Assembly: GCA_030613145.1 (NCBI GenBank)
Contig: JAUWMM010000016.1
Coordinates: 1-12,316 of the forward strand
Direction of reading: 5' to 3'
Length of the DNA: 12,316 nt
Source: Desulfobacterales bacterium
GTDB lineage: Bacteria > Desulfobacterota > Desulfobacteria > Desulfobacterales > C00003060
The notes beneath the pieces are model-generated. The model saw only the letters and a list, made by a program, of their open reading frames with translations. It ran no database searches and had not been told where the DNA came from. A program made the translations under genes and the position numbers. This document shows, piece by piece, positions 12,271 to 12,316 of the stretch (position 1 is the stretch's first letter; every line of letters starts with the position of its first letter).

Positions 12271-12316
12271 CGTTGAATGTTCGGTATTGGATATTCGTTT
12301 TTCATTCGACGTTGGA
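12271..12316 (-). repeat. Degenerate repeat, right flank (runs off window)
   Basis: On the minus strand this reads tccaacgtcgaatg, then aatatccaataccgaacattcaacg, resembling the tract at 12038-12076 but in the opposite orientation. It continues past the window edge, so its full extent cannot be seen. Confidence 0.5.

Overview
The window looks like a chromosomal stretch of a strictly anaerobic Gram-negative bacterium, most likely a Desulfobacterota (deltaproteobacterial) sulfate reducer or syntroph. The grounds are an LptD outer-membrane protein, an HdrC-like [4Fe-4S] protein next to a CooC-type nickel-insertion ATPase, a probable selenoprotein, and small palindromic elements between genes. 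This placement is an inference from gene content; there is no rRNA in the window.

Layout from left to right. A divergent PurD-type ligase lies on the minus strand (72-1436), headed by a 189-bp palindromic repeat. A tRNA-Asn (1905-1980) with its own terminator follows. Next comes a secreted DUF1573 protein (2137-3162) whose reading frame carries an in-frame TGA at exactly the position of the first Cys of the family's Cys-Gly-Cys motif, followed by a SECIS-like hairpin; I read this as one selenoprotein, not two ORFs or a pseudogene. Convergent to it are cooC and an hdrC-like gene on the minus strand (4545 down to 3185), with a long AT-rich leader holding a possible short ORF. A second copy of the 189-bp repeat precedes rpsU (S21), which has its own promoter and terminator. 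lptD (5444-7708) follows, then a second family of small palindromic element, a NusG/RfaH-type antiterminator paralogue (7939-8466) and a dodecin (8522-8728). A two-helix membrane protein lies on the minus strand (8732-8995). A ChaN-type lipoprotein with a C-terminal PDZ domain (9081-10292), a third copy of the 189-bp repeat, and a RlmD/RumA-like rRNA uracil-5-methyltransferase with a [4Fe-4S] site (10492-11880) follow. The right end is a repeat-rich patch holding a truncated four-helix-bundle (23S IVS-type) gene remnant and a REP-like palindrome.

Most genes are single transcription units for housekeeping or envelope work (purine synthesis, translation, LPS export, rRNA modification). The likely pairs are cooC-hdrC and nusG-like-dodecin. 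The strongest candidate for something new is the Sec-containing DUF1573 protein. Second is the 189-bp repeat, present three times in 9 kb with unchanged length, one copy supplying upstream in-frame codons to the methyltransferase gene.
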